Positions 1-10,950 of a DNA stretch of 19,168 nucleotides are shown here, piece by piece. The stretch's first letter is position 1, and each line of letters begins with the position of its first letter. Both the position numbers and the translations under genes were made by a program. This DNA comes from Discostella pseudostelligera. Its lineage: Eukaryota > Bacillariophyta > Thalassiosirophyceae > Thalassiosirales > Thalassiosiraceae. Location of the stretch: positions 1 to 19,168 of the forward strand of contig JALLBK010000391.1 in the NCBI GenBank assembly GCA_036940085.1, given 5' to 3'. A model generated the notes under the pieces. It saw only the letters and a program-made list of their open reading frames with translations. It searched no databases and was not told the DNA's origin.

Positions 1-2113
1 TATCATCGTCGGGAATACATCACAATATTACCGTCCCTGCATCTGCTACACCCAATTCGCATGTGTCACACCAACCTACAACCCTCCACAATGTCGACAC
101 CACTCCACTATTCACACCACAACTCTCACGAACCAATGATGAATTACAAATTGTTCAAATATTCATGAAGCAACAATTGACAAGCTTGGTTCAACCTACT
201 TTGACGAAATTTGTATTGTGGTTAAGTTTGCAGAATGAAGAGTATTATAGGGGCACACGGAGTGCCTCGGAACGGTTGAGTGCAGCGAGGATTGGTGAAC
301 GGGTAAGTTGTGAAACGAATTCACAGAAGGGTGTTGTTGTCTGAAACACGAGGGTTTTCATCTGGTACTGTAATGAATACTCACATCCTCTCCTACTGTC
401 TCATTTTACTTTGTTCGTTAGCTTTTGCACCGAGGGACCACTCGTGCCACTCCCAACTCTGGCATGATGTGGCCCTTGATCTGTCATGAAATTGGATTGT
501 CGTACGAACAGGAGGAGAAAGTGCGCAATGTCCAACGAATGATATTGTCGAATGTCGATAGTTGGGTACAGCGTCATACGGCCTTTGCGATGCAGAATGT
601 TATGGATAGTGTCCATGATGTGATTAGTGGAGGACATATAGCGGCCAAGTATAGGGAATGGAATGTGATGAAGACATTAACGCCGGAGCAGAGAGTGAAA
701 TTTTTGGCGTGGGCCAGGAGGAATAGGGATGTCATTCGAAGGTTGGGCGAGGCAAAGATTCGAAGTAGTGGCGGCGTGGTATCCAGAACGTCATGGATGG
801 ATATTGGACTAGGTGCTGGTCGGGAAATGGCACTGGCATGTGGCGACGACGAGTACATGACTTCACCCGATCGGCATGTCGCTGCCAACTTGTACATTAT
901 CAACCACTTGCTATCGAAGATTAAGCAGCGACAGCAACAGAAGCGCACATCTGCCACGCCACCAATGTTCGTCCATCCAACTCAGTTGAAGAAGCTCTCG
1001 CGCCGTCCATCATTTGAATCTCTCGCGGGTCTTCAAGCCTACGAAGACAGTCAAACCACCAAGAAGTTGAGCCGCGAGACATCCTTTCCGTCCACCGGAT
1101 CACTCAAGCGCAGTTTGAATGATATGACGCTCGAGGGCAGTCACTCTGATTTGCATTCGATGAATTCTTCATGTCAAGATGCTCCTACCAATGGCATCAC
1201 TCCCATGACGGCACAGACGGCAGGGCAGGCGGCAGTATTGGCAGTGTTGAGCGATGTGATGCCGATTGTGCCGAAATCAGCTTGGTATAACCCCTCTATG
1301 GTGCATTCGGCAATTGTGTCGTCGGGTGTTGCAGCAGGAGCACCGATGGCAGCAGGTGCATCTCTGCCCCATTCTCATAATGCGTTACCGACGGTGACAT
1401 CCCAGCCTCGACCACAATCTGTCCAACCAGTGCCATCAGTGCCACACCCTCCAAAGAGGAGGCATACGACGGTACCGCAGAGTGTGGCTGCATCTAGCGG
1501 CGGAGGCGTTTCAGTACACCAACAACACCAGCAACATCCTTTACCGGCGGATATTCCTGATGTTGACGAGATTCCCATGCCTACCCCTGTGTCAGTGTTG
1601 CTTCGCACGTCCGACGATTATTTCTCTCCATTCGAGCCACACGAGCCATCCTCGACAACGAACTATGCCACATCGGATCAAGCAACTCCCTACACCAGCA
1701 GCCTGCTGAGTAATCGTCACCAATCGGCGCCGAATTTCTCCAGATGGGGAAGTAGTCCATCCCACCCTTCGCTCCCATCTGCGCACATGGCTGTGATACC
1801 CGAATTGGAGCCAGTCTCTGTTGATGCTGGACCCGATTTCTCCACAACGGAACAAATAAACTCACTCTCGCATCATGTAACAAACACCGGTATGCTAGGG
1901 TACAGTCATCAGTCCGCGCCACAACTCTACAACGAACAGCCGACATTCCTTTCTGGATCGTTGGTAAACAATGATGCAATGTTACCCCAGGCAAATGAAG
2001 TTATGCCTACTCGGAATGATATCATTGAAGATTTTGCAATTTTAGAAGGTTTGCCTATGAACATGGAAGCGGAAGATTGGGCAATTGGAGAGGGCTTTGA
2101 CATGGACTTTTGA
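1..2113 (+). CDS. Regulator-like protein, C-terminal part of a probable diatom bZIP-type transcription factor (5' partial)
   Basis: The frame is open to the left window edge (first full codon at 3), so the N-terminus, including any basic-zipper DNA-binding region, is not seen. Exons are 1-302 and 422-2113. The 119-nt intron 303-421 has GTAAGT at the donor and TTAG at the acceptor and joins in phase 0, giving about 663 visible residues. Two related short modules occur: LVQPTLTKFVLW (177-212) and LTPEQRVKFLAW (677-712). They share L, KF and W at the same spacing and resemble the LTPxQxxKFxxW element I associate with diatom bZIP proteins. The middle is low-complexity, rich in Ser, Pro, His and Gln, with Ser/Arg-rich patches such as SRRPSFESL. 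The last 30 or so residues are acidic and aromatic (ending EGFDMDF), like an activation domain. The transcription-factor call is inference from these modules. It could be another nuclear low-complexity protein. Confidence 0.5.
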
Positions 2114-2211
2114 CCCTGACGTCTGCTGCTCTTCGGACGAATTAGTGAACAAAGAAAGAGAGGAAAAAGAGAAAGAGCATTTAAGTGGTTCATCATTGAA
2201 GCATGCGCACA

Positions 2212-2217
2212 AATAAA
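2212..2217 (+). terminator. Candidate AATAAA poly(A) signal
   Basis: An AATAAA hexamer lies 99 nt after the stop of the regulator-like gene, inside the 277-bp gap between two convergent genes. The position suits 3' end formation for the + strand gene. The motif alone is weak evidence, because algal poly(A) signals are often degenerate. Confidence 0.3.
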
Positions 2218-2390
2218 TCTGGCTTTTACATTTGCTATTAGAGCAGATACCATTAAACATAATATTACCTTCATCTCCGTGTCGTCAGGAGACTATCTCG
2301 AATGTAAACTCCTGACACAACCTTTCGATCCATTGATGGGAATGCAATATCGTCAAATTAATACGTTCATCTTCGAACATCACACACATA

Positions 2391-5300
2391 TCAACTTGAA
2401 CCATCAGGTTCGCCGAAGACCCCGTGCATAATCTCCGCATACTCCTTTGCATGAATCTTGGTCATTCCAGTTGCAGGGGCCGAACTGACCATGCGCCCAA
2501 CATACCGAGGGCGCTTTTCGTTTTTGTTGAGTTCCCTTGTGGCGGTCATCAGACGCGACGTCACGTAGGAGTAGGCCCCCATGTTCTTTGGCTCCTGTTG
2601 AGCCCAAACGACTTCGGCATTATCATACTTCGCGCAGTACTTTGCTACCTTGTCAAAAGCAAAAGGAGCGATCTGCTCCAAACGGACGACAGCGACGTCG
2701 GTACGTTCCAGCTTCTCGCGTTCTGCAAGGAGCTCATAGTAAATCTGTCCAGTACAGAATACCAATGTCTTAAGGAAATGACAAATGCAAGCGGCGTAAA
2801 CAATTGATGAGTGGAAAGTAATAACAACCAGAGTCATTGTCATCACGATTATAAGACACACCTTCACATTTCCCGGATTATTGCTTATTTCCGGATTCGC
2901 TTCATCAAATGCACGATGGAAAATAGTTCCTGGTCCCATATCCTCCAACGTGGATACGCATCGCTTATGCCTCAGCAAGTTCTTTGGCGACACCACAATC
3001 ATGGGCTTGCGGAAGTCACGATGGATTTGCCTCCTCAGACAGTGAAAGTAATTCGCAGGAGTCGAACAGTTCACAATCTGCCAGTTCGCCCTTTGAATTT
3101 GGGTGCGTTCATCTTTTCCCATGGGTGGGATGTGGTGAGGATCCTCCTCCACCATTTGGAGATAGCGCTCCACACGGCAAGATGAATGCTCAGCGCCCTG
3201 GCCATCGTATCCATGGGGGAGAAGCAACACGAGCCCACTCTGGCGAAGCCATTTATCCTCTCCCGCGGCAATAAACTGGTCCAACATCACCTGCGCACCA
3301 TTGACGAAATCTCCGAACTGCGCTTCCCACAGAATCAGTGCATTGGGATTTTCCAACGAGTATCCATGCTCAAAGCCAAGAACCGCAAACTCGGACAGGA
3401 TGGAATTGCGCACTGTCAACTTTGCCTGGGTGTCACGAAGCGTTCTTTCCTCTAGCGGCGCAGACATATTAACGATTTTGGCCAGCGCATTAAGAGGGGT
3501 ATATTCTTCCTCAGTATCTTGATCCTTGACGACTGCATGGCGATGCGAGAAGGTACCTCGCTGCACGTCCTGTCCTGTCAAACGCACATGATTACCCTCA
3601 AGCAACAGCGATCCGAATGCCATAGCCTCCGCAAGGCCCCAATCAATGTCCGAGCCTGACACCGCCATCTCTTGACGGGCCTGGAAGATCTTCACCATTT
3701 GTCTATGCAACTTAAAACCCTCTGGTACCTCCCCTGCTTTCTTGCCAATGAATCGAAGGACATCGATATCTACTCCAGTGGGTTGGATACGACTGTGCTG
3801 CCTTGGACTTTTGAAACCTGACCACCTCGAACTCAACCAATCGTCAGGTCGGGGCTGGTACGACTTACTAGCCTCAAAGTCACGCTCATAGCTCTGCAGA
3901 GTGAAATCGCGTATCTCCTTCGCTTCCTCCTTCGTCATTGTCCCCTCGTCGATCAATCTCTTTTCGTAGATTTCCAATGTAGTCGGGTGTCTCGTAATGG
4001 CTTTGTACAATTTAGGTTGCGTGAACATGGGCTGATCCAACTCATTGTGTCCAAGCCGACGATAACAGATCATATCAATTATCACGTCTGTGCCCCACTC
4101 ATGCCTCCACTCAATGGCAGTTTCAAGTGCCCGACTTACAGCAACTGGATCATCACCATTGCAATGGAAGATGGGGCAGTTGAACGCTTTGCCAAGATCG
4201 GATGCATATGGTGTAGAGCGACTGTTGATAGGATTGGTAGTGAAGCCAATTTGATTGTTCACAATCACATGGATGGTGCCCCCAACATTGAAGTCTTCCA
4301 CGCCAGCCAGTTGCATCGTTTCATACACCACTCCTTGTCCCGCAAATGCCGCATCACCATGGAGGAGGATAGGTACAACATTTCTCCTATCATCATCCGT
4401 ATCTCCACAGTAAAACTGTTTCGCCCTCGCCTTCCCGGCCACGACGGGGTTGACGCACTCGAGATGAGAAGGGTTGGCCACCAGACTTAGATGAATAGTT
4501 CTTCCATCTGGGTAGGTACGGTCCATGCTTGATCCAAGATGGTACTGTTAACAAAACCAGAAGGCAACAGATGTGAGATGAACACATAAATTGATGCACG
4601 GGTTTGAGCACATTCGTCCGTAAGAAGCAAGGCCTACCTTCACATCACCGGCACTTCCCCAATCTCCCGCCCTCTTCGTATGACTCTCGACATTGTAATG
4701 TGTACCCTGAAACTCACTAAATATAGTAATCATGGGCTTTCTCATCACATTTGCCAACACATTTAACCGTCCACGATGGGGCATACCAATAATGAAACTA
4801 TGCGCACCCAATTCCGACGCACGATCAATAGCATCCTTCAAGGCCGGGACAATAGCCTCCCCCCCATCCAAACCAAATCGTTTCGTGGTATTGAATTTAT
4901 TGGCGAGGAAGTTCTCAAAGGTATCCGCGAAGCACAATCGTTCGAAGATGTGCACCTTCTTCTCTCGATCCACCTTGAGAAAATTGGGATTCTCGACTCG
5001 TTCTCGGATCCAATTGCATTGATGTGTCGATCCAATGTGCATGTATTCGACGCCAATGGTATTGCAGTACGTCTCCTGAAGTCGATTCACCACCTTGCGC
5101 AGTGTGACTTTACCGGGCATATTGGTCAAATCTTCAAGGAAACCCTTGTTCCCACCAGTATGCACACCCTTGAAATTCAGTTCTCGATCCATATCCTTTT
5201 CGGGATCAAAGCCATGAAAGCCCACGGTGAGAGTGTCAGCAATGCCCTCGGCAAGATCATTTTTGGAACGGACGTTCCCCGGACGGTAGGGGAAGGATTC

Positions 5301-6048
5301 ATTGGTGTACAGTCCAAGGGGGTCGAGATTGGCGGAACGGTGACCATTCACTTGATAGGCTCGGATGAGATGGGCCACTCCCAAGGAATCGGGGGGTAGG
5401 GTGGACTAGAGATTGTCAAATCGAGGACAGTGAGTAAGATAGAGATGAGCTCATCAAATAAACGTGTATGTGCGAAATTGAATTTGAGAAATACAGATCT
5501 CGAATGACTACTACACACTCACCAAACCAACACTGCTGCTAGCATTCTTGAGATTTCCACTGCTCAACACAATCGTGGGCTTATTGAACATGTTCTCATC
5601 CATGGCTTGCTCTCCATCCATTCCTTCAAAATATAATCTCCAACTCTGTAATTTTTCAGATATATAATTACGGACAGGGATAGAGTGAGCAGACATCAAA
5701 GATCTACAATGTTGCAAAACCAGTGTTGCCCAAAATGATACGCACCTCGGGTACGGAATTGGGATCATTCTCATACATTTCAAACATCGATTCAGCATAC
5801 AGACTGGATGCGCCCGAGATGAAATTATCCTTTGATTTGGCATGTGTCGAGAATGATGATAACGACGACGATGACGACGACGAGGAGGCGATTATGTTGC
5901 TGTTGTTGTTGCTAGCAAGAACTCCACCCACCGCTCCGCGTAGGTGATGGTTCACGCCAGCGGCAGCACCAGACTTATTGTTTGAAGTTTGCCGGGAGGC
6001 CAGCAGCATGCGCCGGGATGCCGCTCGGAGGAGCGTTTGAGATGTCAT
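2391..6048 (-). CDS. OGDH: 2-oxoglutarate dehydrogenase E1 component, mitochondrial (5 exons)
   Basis: This is the thiamine-diphosphate-dependent E1 subunit of the TCA-cycle 2-oxoglutarate dehydrogenase complex, which decarboxylates 2-oxoglutarate and passes the succinyl group to E2. Exons (- strand): 6048-5746, 5645-5523, 5405-4638, 4544-2862, 2768-2391. All joins are GT-AG and phase 0, giving 1084 aa. The N-terminus is rich in Arg, Ser and Ala with eight serines in a row, a mitochondrial presequence. Family landmarks run in order: LIRAYQVNGH (about 155-164), GMPHRGRLNVLANV (H352), SHLECVNPVV (about 424-433), GDAAFAGQG in the ThDP region (461 on), NNQIGFTT (494-501), LGHNELDQP, and WAQQEPKNMGAY near the C-terminus (1014-1025; many relatives have MGAW). 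The length is slightly above the usual 950-1020 because of the leader. The last intron (2769-2861) is 93 nt with no in-frame stop, so naive prediction would retain it. It shares a 507-bp upstream region with the GT49 gene. Confidence 0.96.
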
Positions 6049-6555
6049 GATGACGAAGTGCAGTTGCTATTTATTATGTTTGTTTGATTGATGGCTTGCC
6101 CTCCTACACCACCGATATTGCCATCGCCATCGCCATCGTCGACGGATAATCGACTTTCCTTCGAGCAGGTGGTGACGCGCAAAATCTTAAATCTTGTGAG
6201 CCCGTTAGATCCGGAAGCAGAGAAAAGGGGGGAAGGAGAAGATCCACTTCATTTGCCCTCTTTTACACGACTTGCCCTCTTTTTCACGTATGGAGTATCT
6301 TTTTCTCTGAAGAGAGGGAGTGTGCCCCCGGTATTAAACGCTATTTGCACGTGGGACCTCGTTCGCTTGGCGATGACGTCGTTCGCGCCGCCCCCCAACC
6401 TCCCCGCCGCAACCCTCCCCGCCCCGACATACAACAACAACACGCCGCATTAGTTGGTTGGGACCTACCATACCATGACCATGGACAACGGACATGAGCA
6501 CTGCCGAACAATAGCAACATCATCGTCGTTGCCCTCGTACCTTCGTTCCTAAACA
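6049..6555. promoter_or_regulatory. Divergent intergenic/leader region between OGDH and GT49 genes
   Basis: These 507 bp separate two divergently read start codons and must hold both promoters and leaders. A CCATCG microsatellite lies around 6120-6141, a T-rich stretch around 6255-6310 and a C-rich tract around 6388-6425. A + strand ORF (6088-6453) has no recognisable domain and low-complexity Pro/Ser ends, so I do not call it a gene. No TATA box is convincing. Confidence 0.5.
6475..6552 (+). promoter_or_regulatory. Upstream ORF (25 codons) in the GT49 leader
   Basis: ATG at 6475 and a second in-frame ATG at 6481 (A at -3, G at +4, a strong start context) open a 25-codon ORF. It ends in TAA at 6550-6552, leaving three bases before the main ATG at 6556, in the same frame. 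If the transcript starts upstream of 6475, ribosomes would meet it first, so it could lower or condition translation of the glycosyltransferase. Whether the mRNA includes it is unknown. Confidence 0.4.
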
Positions 6556-8619
6556 ATGGCAGGCGACATCAGAATGGAGAGCGATGATCTCGATCAGCCG
6601 CACCACGAGGATGGAGGGATCGGCCCGTCATCGTCACCCTCCTCCAGTCAGCGGCAACACCGCCCGCCGTCGGCAGCCGCAGGACACATGCGTCATCGTG
6701 GCCAAAGCTCTACTAGTAGTACATCCTCTTCGTCGCAAAGAAGGGCAGCCACGGGAATGCACTTTACCAACATAAAACGTATCAATGTTACTAATAATTT
6801 TGGATTTGATGCAGCGACGAGAGACAGACGTGGAAACATTAATGGATGGAATCTTCTACGAATAATTTTGATAGCAGTGATGGTGGGTTGGTTGGGAGTG
6901 CTGGCTTTGGTAGTGAAACGATCTCCACCTTCACAATCATCGTCATCTAGAAACACTCATGCAAATTCTGCCGTGACCGAAGCAGCTTTGCAACAATGGA
7001 AAGAACTGACTTCAAATTCCACCACGGGGCTTCGAATGGCAGCAGTGATGGATAAGGTCAAACATCACGCGAACTTCACTTCTGATGAGGATGCTACTAA
7101 CCTTGCTGAATTACAAGATAAGTTTCACATACCAAAAGAGCCACGAGCATCCATCTTCGAATTATCATTATTCGGGAACAAATCACCCTACGATTTTCAG
7201 CGCTACACACCGCATGCACCATCCTGTTTTGAACCACTCAGCCCCGAATCTGTATCTTTCACCCTCGTCTCCCAACTATCCAACGATCGTCTATGGATGG
7301 TACCCTACCACTGTCAACGATGGGGAAAGAATTATCCCATGTCCATTGCCGTACTTACCGATCGGACTGTGGAGCATGTAAAATCCGAACTAGTTGCTGG
7401 GGGATGTTCCGAGGAATTACTCACCGTCCAAACTGTCAAACGCACCAAATACGATCCCAAGGGGACGGAATATCCCGTGAATCTTATGCGCAATTTGGCT
7501 TTTTCGAAAGTCAAGACATCGCATATTGTTTATGCTGATATAGACTTTTGGCCGGCCACCGACCTACACTCGATACTCTCCAACGATACTGTGAAGGAAC
7601 GTCTTGCATCCGATACCAAACTTGCTACCGTCATACCAGTCTTTCAAATGAATCGCCGATGCCGACAATACTGGGATTGTCGTGACAATAACATTCCAAA
7701 AATGCCAAAGAACAAAGATGAAATGATTGAATTGATCATGATACGGAAGGGGAGCTCGTTTGATCCAACGAATAAAGGCGGGCATGGAAGTACCATGTAT
7801 AAGAAGTGGTTGACTCAAGAGACGGGGACATTTGTCGATTTGCCTTGTATTCAGAGTAATCGGTATGAACCGTATTTGACTGTGCGGTATTGTAGTGAGC
7901 TGCCACCGTTTCAAGAGGGATTCACGGGGTATGGCAAGAATAAAATGACGGTGAGTAGACGGTGCATTTCATGTATTCATTGATATTCTTCAAGTTTGCG
8001 TCGATTCTAACAATTGCTGTTATTTGTTCACATTATCATCATCAATGAATTCCGTCTTCAACAGTGGGCAATGCAACTTCGCAGGGCAGGCTACCTCTTT
8101 TCACAATTGGGCGGTGCCTTCCTCGTCCACTACCCGCATTTAGATTCCAATTCTCGACTCGAATGGAACAAAACACCCAAGGAGATGAAAGAGCGACGTG
8201 CACCAGCCAGTGATGTTGTCAAAAGTACCGCTGAGGATGTGAATTGGCAATCATTCAAACGCGCACGTATCGATGCCTTGTTTTTAGACTTTAAGGAATG
8301 GTTAATCGACAATGTCGAGGATGATGCACGGGTTCCGAAATGCGATAATGCCGCGAATGATGATAAGCACTTGTGGGTACACAAGGGAGATAAGGCTGCT
8401 ACAACAAGCAAAGCCGTTGAAAAGTCGGATGGGGGTGATGACGACGAGGAGGAGGATCAAGATGAAGATGACGTGAATTCCACCACTGAAAAGAGCGAAG
8501 AAGGAGAAGAATCAGAGGATGGCGAAGAAGAAGATGATGGAGAAGAAGAAAATGCAGTTGAGGTCCCCGATGCTATGGAACAGGACACCGAGGGAAATGT
8601 AGCTGTCGAAGAGGAGTGA
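6556..8619 (+). CDS. GT49 / LARGE-like glycosyltransferase, type II membrane protein
   Basis: A probable Golgi glycosyltransferase of family GT49 (the beta-1,3-glucuronyl/LARGE-type domain). Exons are 6556-7950 and 8065-8619. Intron 7951-8064 starts GTGAGT, ends AACAG and joins in phase 0, giving 649 aa. The start is the first ATG after an in-frame TAA at 6550 and has context AACAATGG. The N-terminus is a Ser/Gln/His-rich cytosolic tail. A single hydrophobic segment at about 99-120 suits a signal anchor. A stem follows, then the catalytic domain from about 230. It contains YADIDFW, whose D-I-D (328-330) is the expected DxD metal/nucleotide-sugar site, then RYEPYLTVRYC and FTGYGKNKMTW, which spans the splice junction. 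After the domain comes a Lys/Asp region and a strongly acidic tail of about 60 residues. Donor and acceptor sugars cannot be told from sequence. Confidence 0.86.
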
Positions 8620-9485
8620 TTGGGTTGTGCCACCTCAGTTTTGTGTGTTCAGTTCTCTCTTTGATGTAGATCAAATTTTGTAATACATAGAGAACAACAG
8701 CCAACAACTGACCAATATGATGCCGTGCTTGTGGACTAAACCTTTCAGGAGCTGCTCATCCGGATTACCGATGTCTGCAGTCTGATTGTCACTTCCCACC
8801 TGCCATCCATGCCATCAACTCTCCCATCTCACCTGCACCATGAGATATGAGAGAGTGCTATCTATCGCCACATGACCATTGCTTGCCGTCGATTACCGCC
8901 GCCACATTCGGTTCGACAGGACATCATCAAAGCTGTGATGCAACAACCACTTCCCCATCAGCTACCTCATAAATTTTCTGACTCCGTCCATCCTCTAATG
9001 CTAAGTCAATTCGTAATCTGTGGTAATACTCCTCTCTCGGTCCCATGGTGGTAATCATCTGTGGTATTATCGTCACTTTCATCAGTTGATCCAAATTCCA
9101 CTTCGCGCGTCTGAGACATACGACATAAAGAACACCAAAGAATAACCAATGACTCCTGCCACAACTTGAGACGTCGGAATTAATACTTGATACTCACTAT
9201 TACCTCTAAAACGACCACCCACCACCGACACGCGACAAGTCATTGGGTTCGCAGGAAGCCCCCGACACCACCCACAGCCACCCGTCGCTCTTCTTTCTTC
9301 CCATGATGTGGCACTCCTTCTCACTCCTTTTACCAACCGTTAGAGATTGGAGCAAGTACGATATTATGGATGAAGTATCTTCTATGGTAGTTGCCTTCAC
9401 AACAGACGGAATTATTGTTAAAGCACTCTCGTGAATGGTAGGAGTGGATGATAACATCGTCACACTGCTCACCCAAAACAGCAAC
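8620..9485. other. 866-bp intergenic region, no gene recognised
   Basis: This lies between the GT49 stop and the signal-peptide ATG of the first M43 copy. It contains only short ORFs (8872-9054, 9243-9434 on +; 9082-9336, 9206-9541 on -) with no domain, no conserved motif and no link to neighbours. A short near-repeat around CTGTGGTA occurs near 9017 and 9058. I see no tRNA, no transposon ends and no clear promoter element. It presumably holds the 3' UTR of GT49 and the promoter of the M43 copy. Confidence 0.5.
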
Positions 9486-10920
9486 ATGATGATTCGCATT
9501 GCAAGGATATTACTACTTATTAGTGTCATCTTTGGCGGCAATACTACCGATGTTCATGGGTGTGACACGCATGATCATAGCCACAAACATCATCATCGAA
9601 ATGATCGAGACGGCGACGAGCATCATGATGAGAATCCGGAAGGCCATAATCTCCTACGACGGCTAGGAATTTTCGACACTAATGTTGCTGTCACAAAATC
9701 TCCTTCTTGCAATGCCGGCGAACCAACCTTCACCGTCGGCAATGTCACCTACGCATGCAAAACAGATTTCCAACAAAGGGGTGAAGTACGCATTGTCTCC
9801 CGATCAGAAGGTGAAGGCAGACGCGAATTTCCTAGCATGGAAGGCAAAGAAGGAAAAGAAGCATAATGGCGATGAACAGGGCGAGTGGTCGAGGCGATTG
9901 GGCGGTTGCGGAGATTGTGTCAATTGGGACACTACCATGATCACTATCCCCACCTACATTCATGTCATCCATTCTGGAACTACGGGCAAACAGTACACCT
10001 ATGCATCTAACCCAGCATACATCCAAAATCAAATCAAGGTTTTGAACATCGGTTTCCGTGGAGATGTAAGTACCGCATTCACCCCCTTTGCGAGCCGTTC
10101 CTACCCACGTTATGAGGTACCTGATACAAATGCCAATATTCAATTTTGTCTCGCGGGGACAACTGCTCCCAACAATGCAGCATGGTACCTTAATGTAAAT
10201 GATATCGCGATGAAGACAGCATTGAATCAAGGTGGGCCCGAGTCTTTTGAATGTCTATGTCAATACTGCGTCGGGATTTCTTGGCTATTCGTATTTTCCC
10301 TCCACTGAAGACTTTGTGGAAGATGGCGTCGTTCTTATGAATGGTAGCATGCCCGGTGGTGACATAGTCGGATATAATGAGGGTGACACATTAACGCATG
10401 AGGTTGGTCACTGGCTGGAGCTGGATCACACGCATGACAGTGGCTGCGATGGTCCAGGCGATTACATGGGCATGGCCCCTGAAAGTGGAACCTATGCACG
10501 TATAAGGGCAAATGAAGCGGATATGAGTTTCGGTTGCCATGTTGATTTAGATACATGTGATGCAGATGGAGGAAAAAATCCAATCCACAGTTTCATGTCA
10601 TATGGTGATGTGAGTCCACGTTGTTTACCTCATGTGTTGTATTTCTCTTTGCTTGATGCTTTCATTCGTCAATGGTTGCTGATGATGTCGTCCTTCTTCT
10701 TCTTTGTAATCTCCAGGATAATTGTGTTGATCAATTTACACCTGGTCAGAAAGTCAAGCTTCAGCAAGCTTGGGAAATATACCGCCATAAGTTGGGGTAC
10801 AGTGAGCAGTTCTCTCTTGCGGCGGACGGATACAGTTGCTTGTTTTCCGGGGAGTCATTCCAGGTCCCAACGAAAAACCCCACGGCAAAGCCCATCAGAG
10901 CAAAGACCCCAAAGAATTAG
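9486..10920 (+). pseudogene. Secreted M43-type zinc metalloprotease, copy 1, broken by two frameshifts
   Basis: Homologous along its length to the second copy at 13472-15043. ATG at 9486 (A at -3) begins a hydrophobic signal peptide, followed by a His/Asp-rich segment. An in-frame ATG at 9435 would put polar residues ahead of the signal peptide and is less likely. The reading frame changes twice. Near 9778-9793 about 11 nt present in copy 2, including its VCGT motif, are missing. Near 10243-10250 one extra base lies in or beside a TTTT run. Catalytic features remain in the third frame: HEVGHWLELDH at 10397-10429, then GCDGPGDYM, FMSYGD and, after intron 10610-10716 (GTGAGT...CCAG), [12 protein letters not shown]43 enzymes hydrolyse proteins outside the cell using zinc held by three His. 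The stop is 30 bp from that of the TPR gene on the other strand. Assembly error is an alternative to true pseudogenisation. Confidence 0.8.
10397..10429 (+). other. Zinc-binding motif of M43 copy 1 (HEVGHWLELDH)
   Basis: Three His and the catalytic Glu of the HExxHxxGxxH metzincin motif are present, but the usual Gly is Glu. The downstream Met-turn-like FMSYGD and FTPGQ agree with M43. Confidence 0.85.
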
Positions 10921-10950
10921 TCTCAGACCACTCGATGCCACTTCTTTCTA

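Noticed and set aside
1581..1994. 137-codon - strand ORF antisense to the regulator-like gene
   Set aside because: It overlaps a low-complexity coding region and has no domain, splice context or start signal of note.
3987..4490. 167-codon + strand ORF inside OGDH exon 4
   Set aside because: It is a shadow of the ThDP-binding region of OGDH, with no recognisable motif of its own.
4776..5399. 207-codon + strand ORF antisense to OGDH exon 3
   Set aside because: The opposite strand encodes unmistakable OGDH sequence (LIRAYQVNGH, MPHRGRLNVLANV). The antisense product shows no domain and follows from codon constraint on the real gene.
6088..6453. 121-codon + strand ORF between OGDH and GT49
   Set aside because: It lies in the shared promoter region, has Pro/Ser-rich low-complexity ends and an unrecognisable core. 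No splice or family evidence supports it.
8908..8922. GGTTCGA resembling a tRNA T-loop / B box
   Set aside because: The following bases do not match the B-box ending, and no acceptor stem or anticodon arm can be paired around it.
8872..9054. 60-codon + strand ORF in the large intergenic region
   Set aside because: Short, no homology recognised, no context. ORFs of this length are expected by chance.
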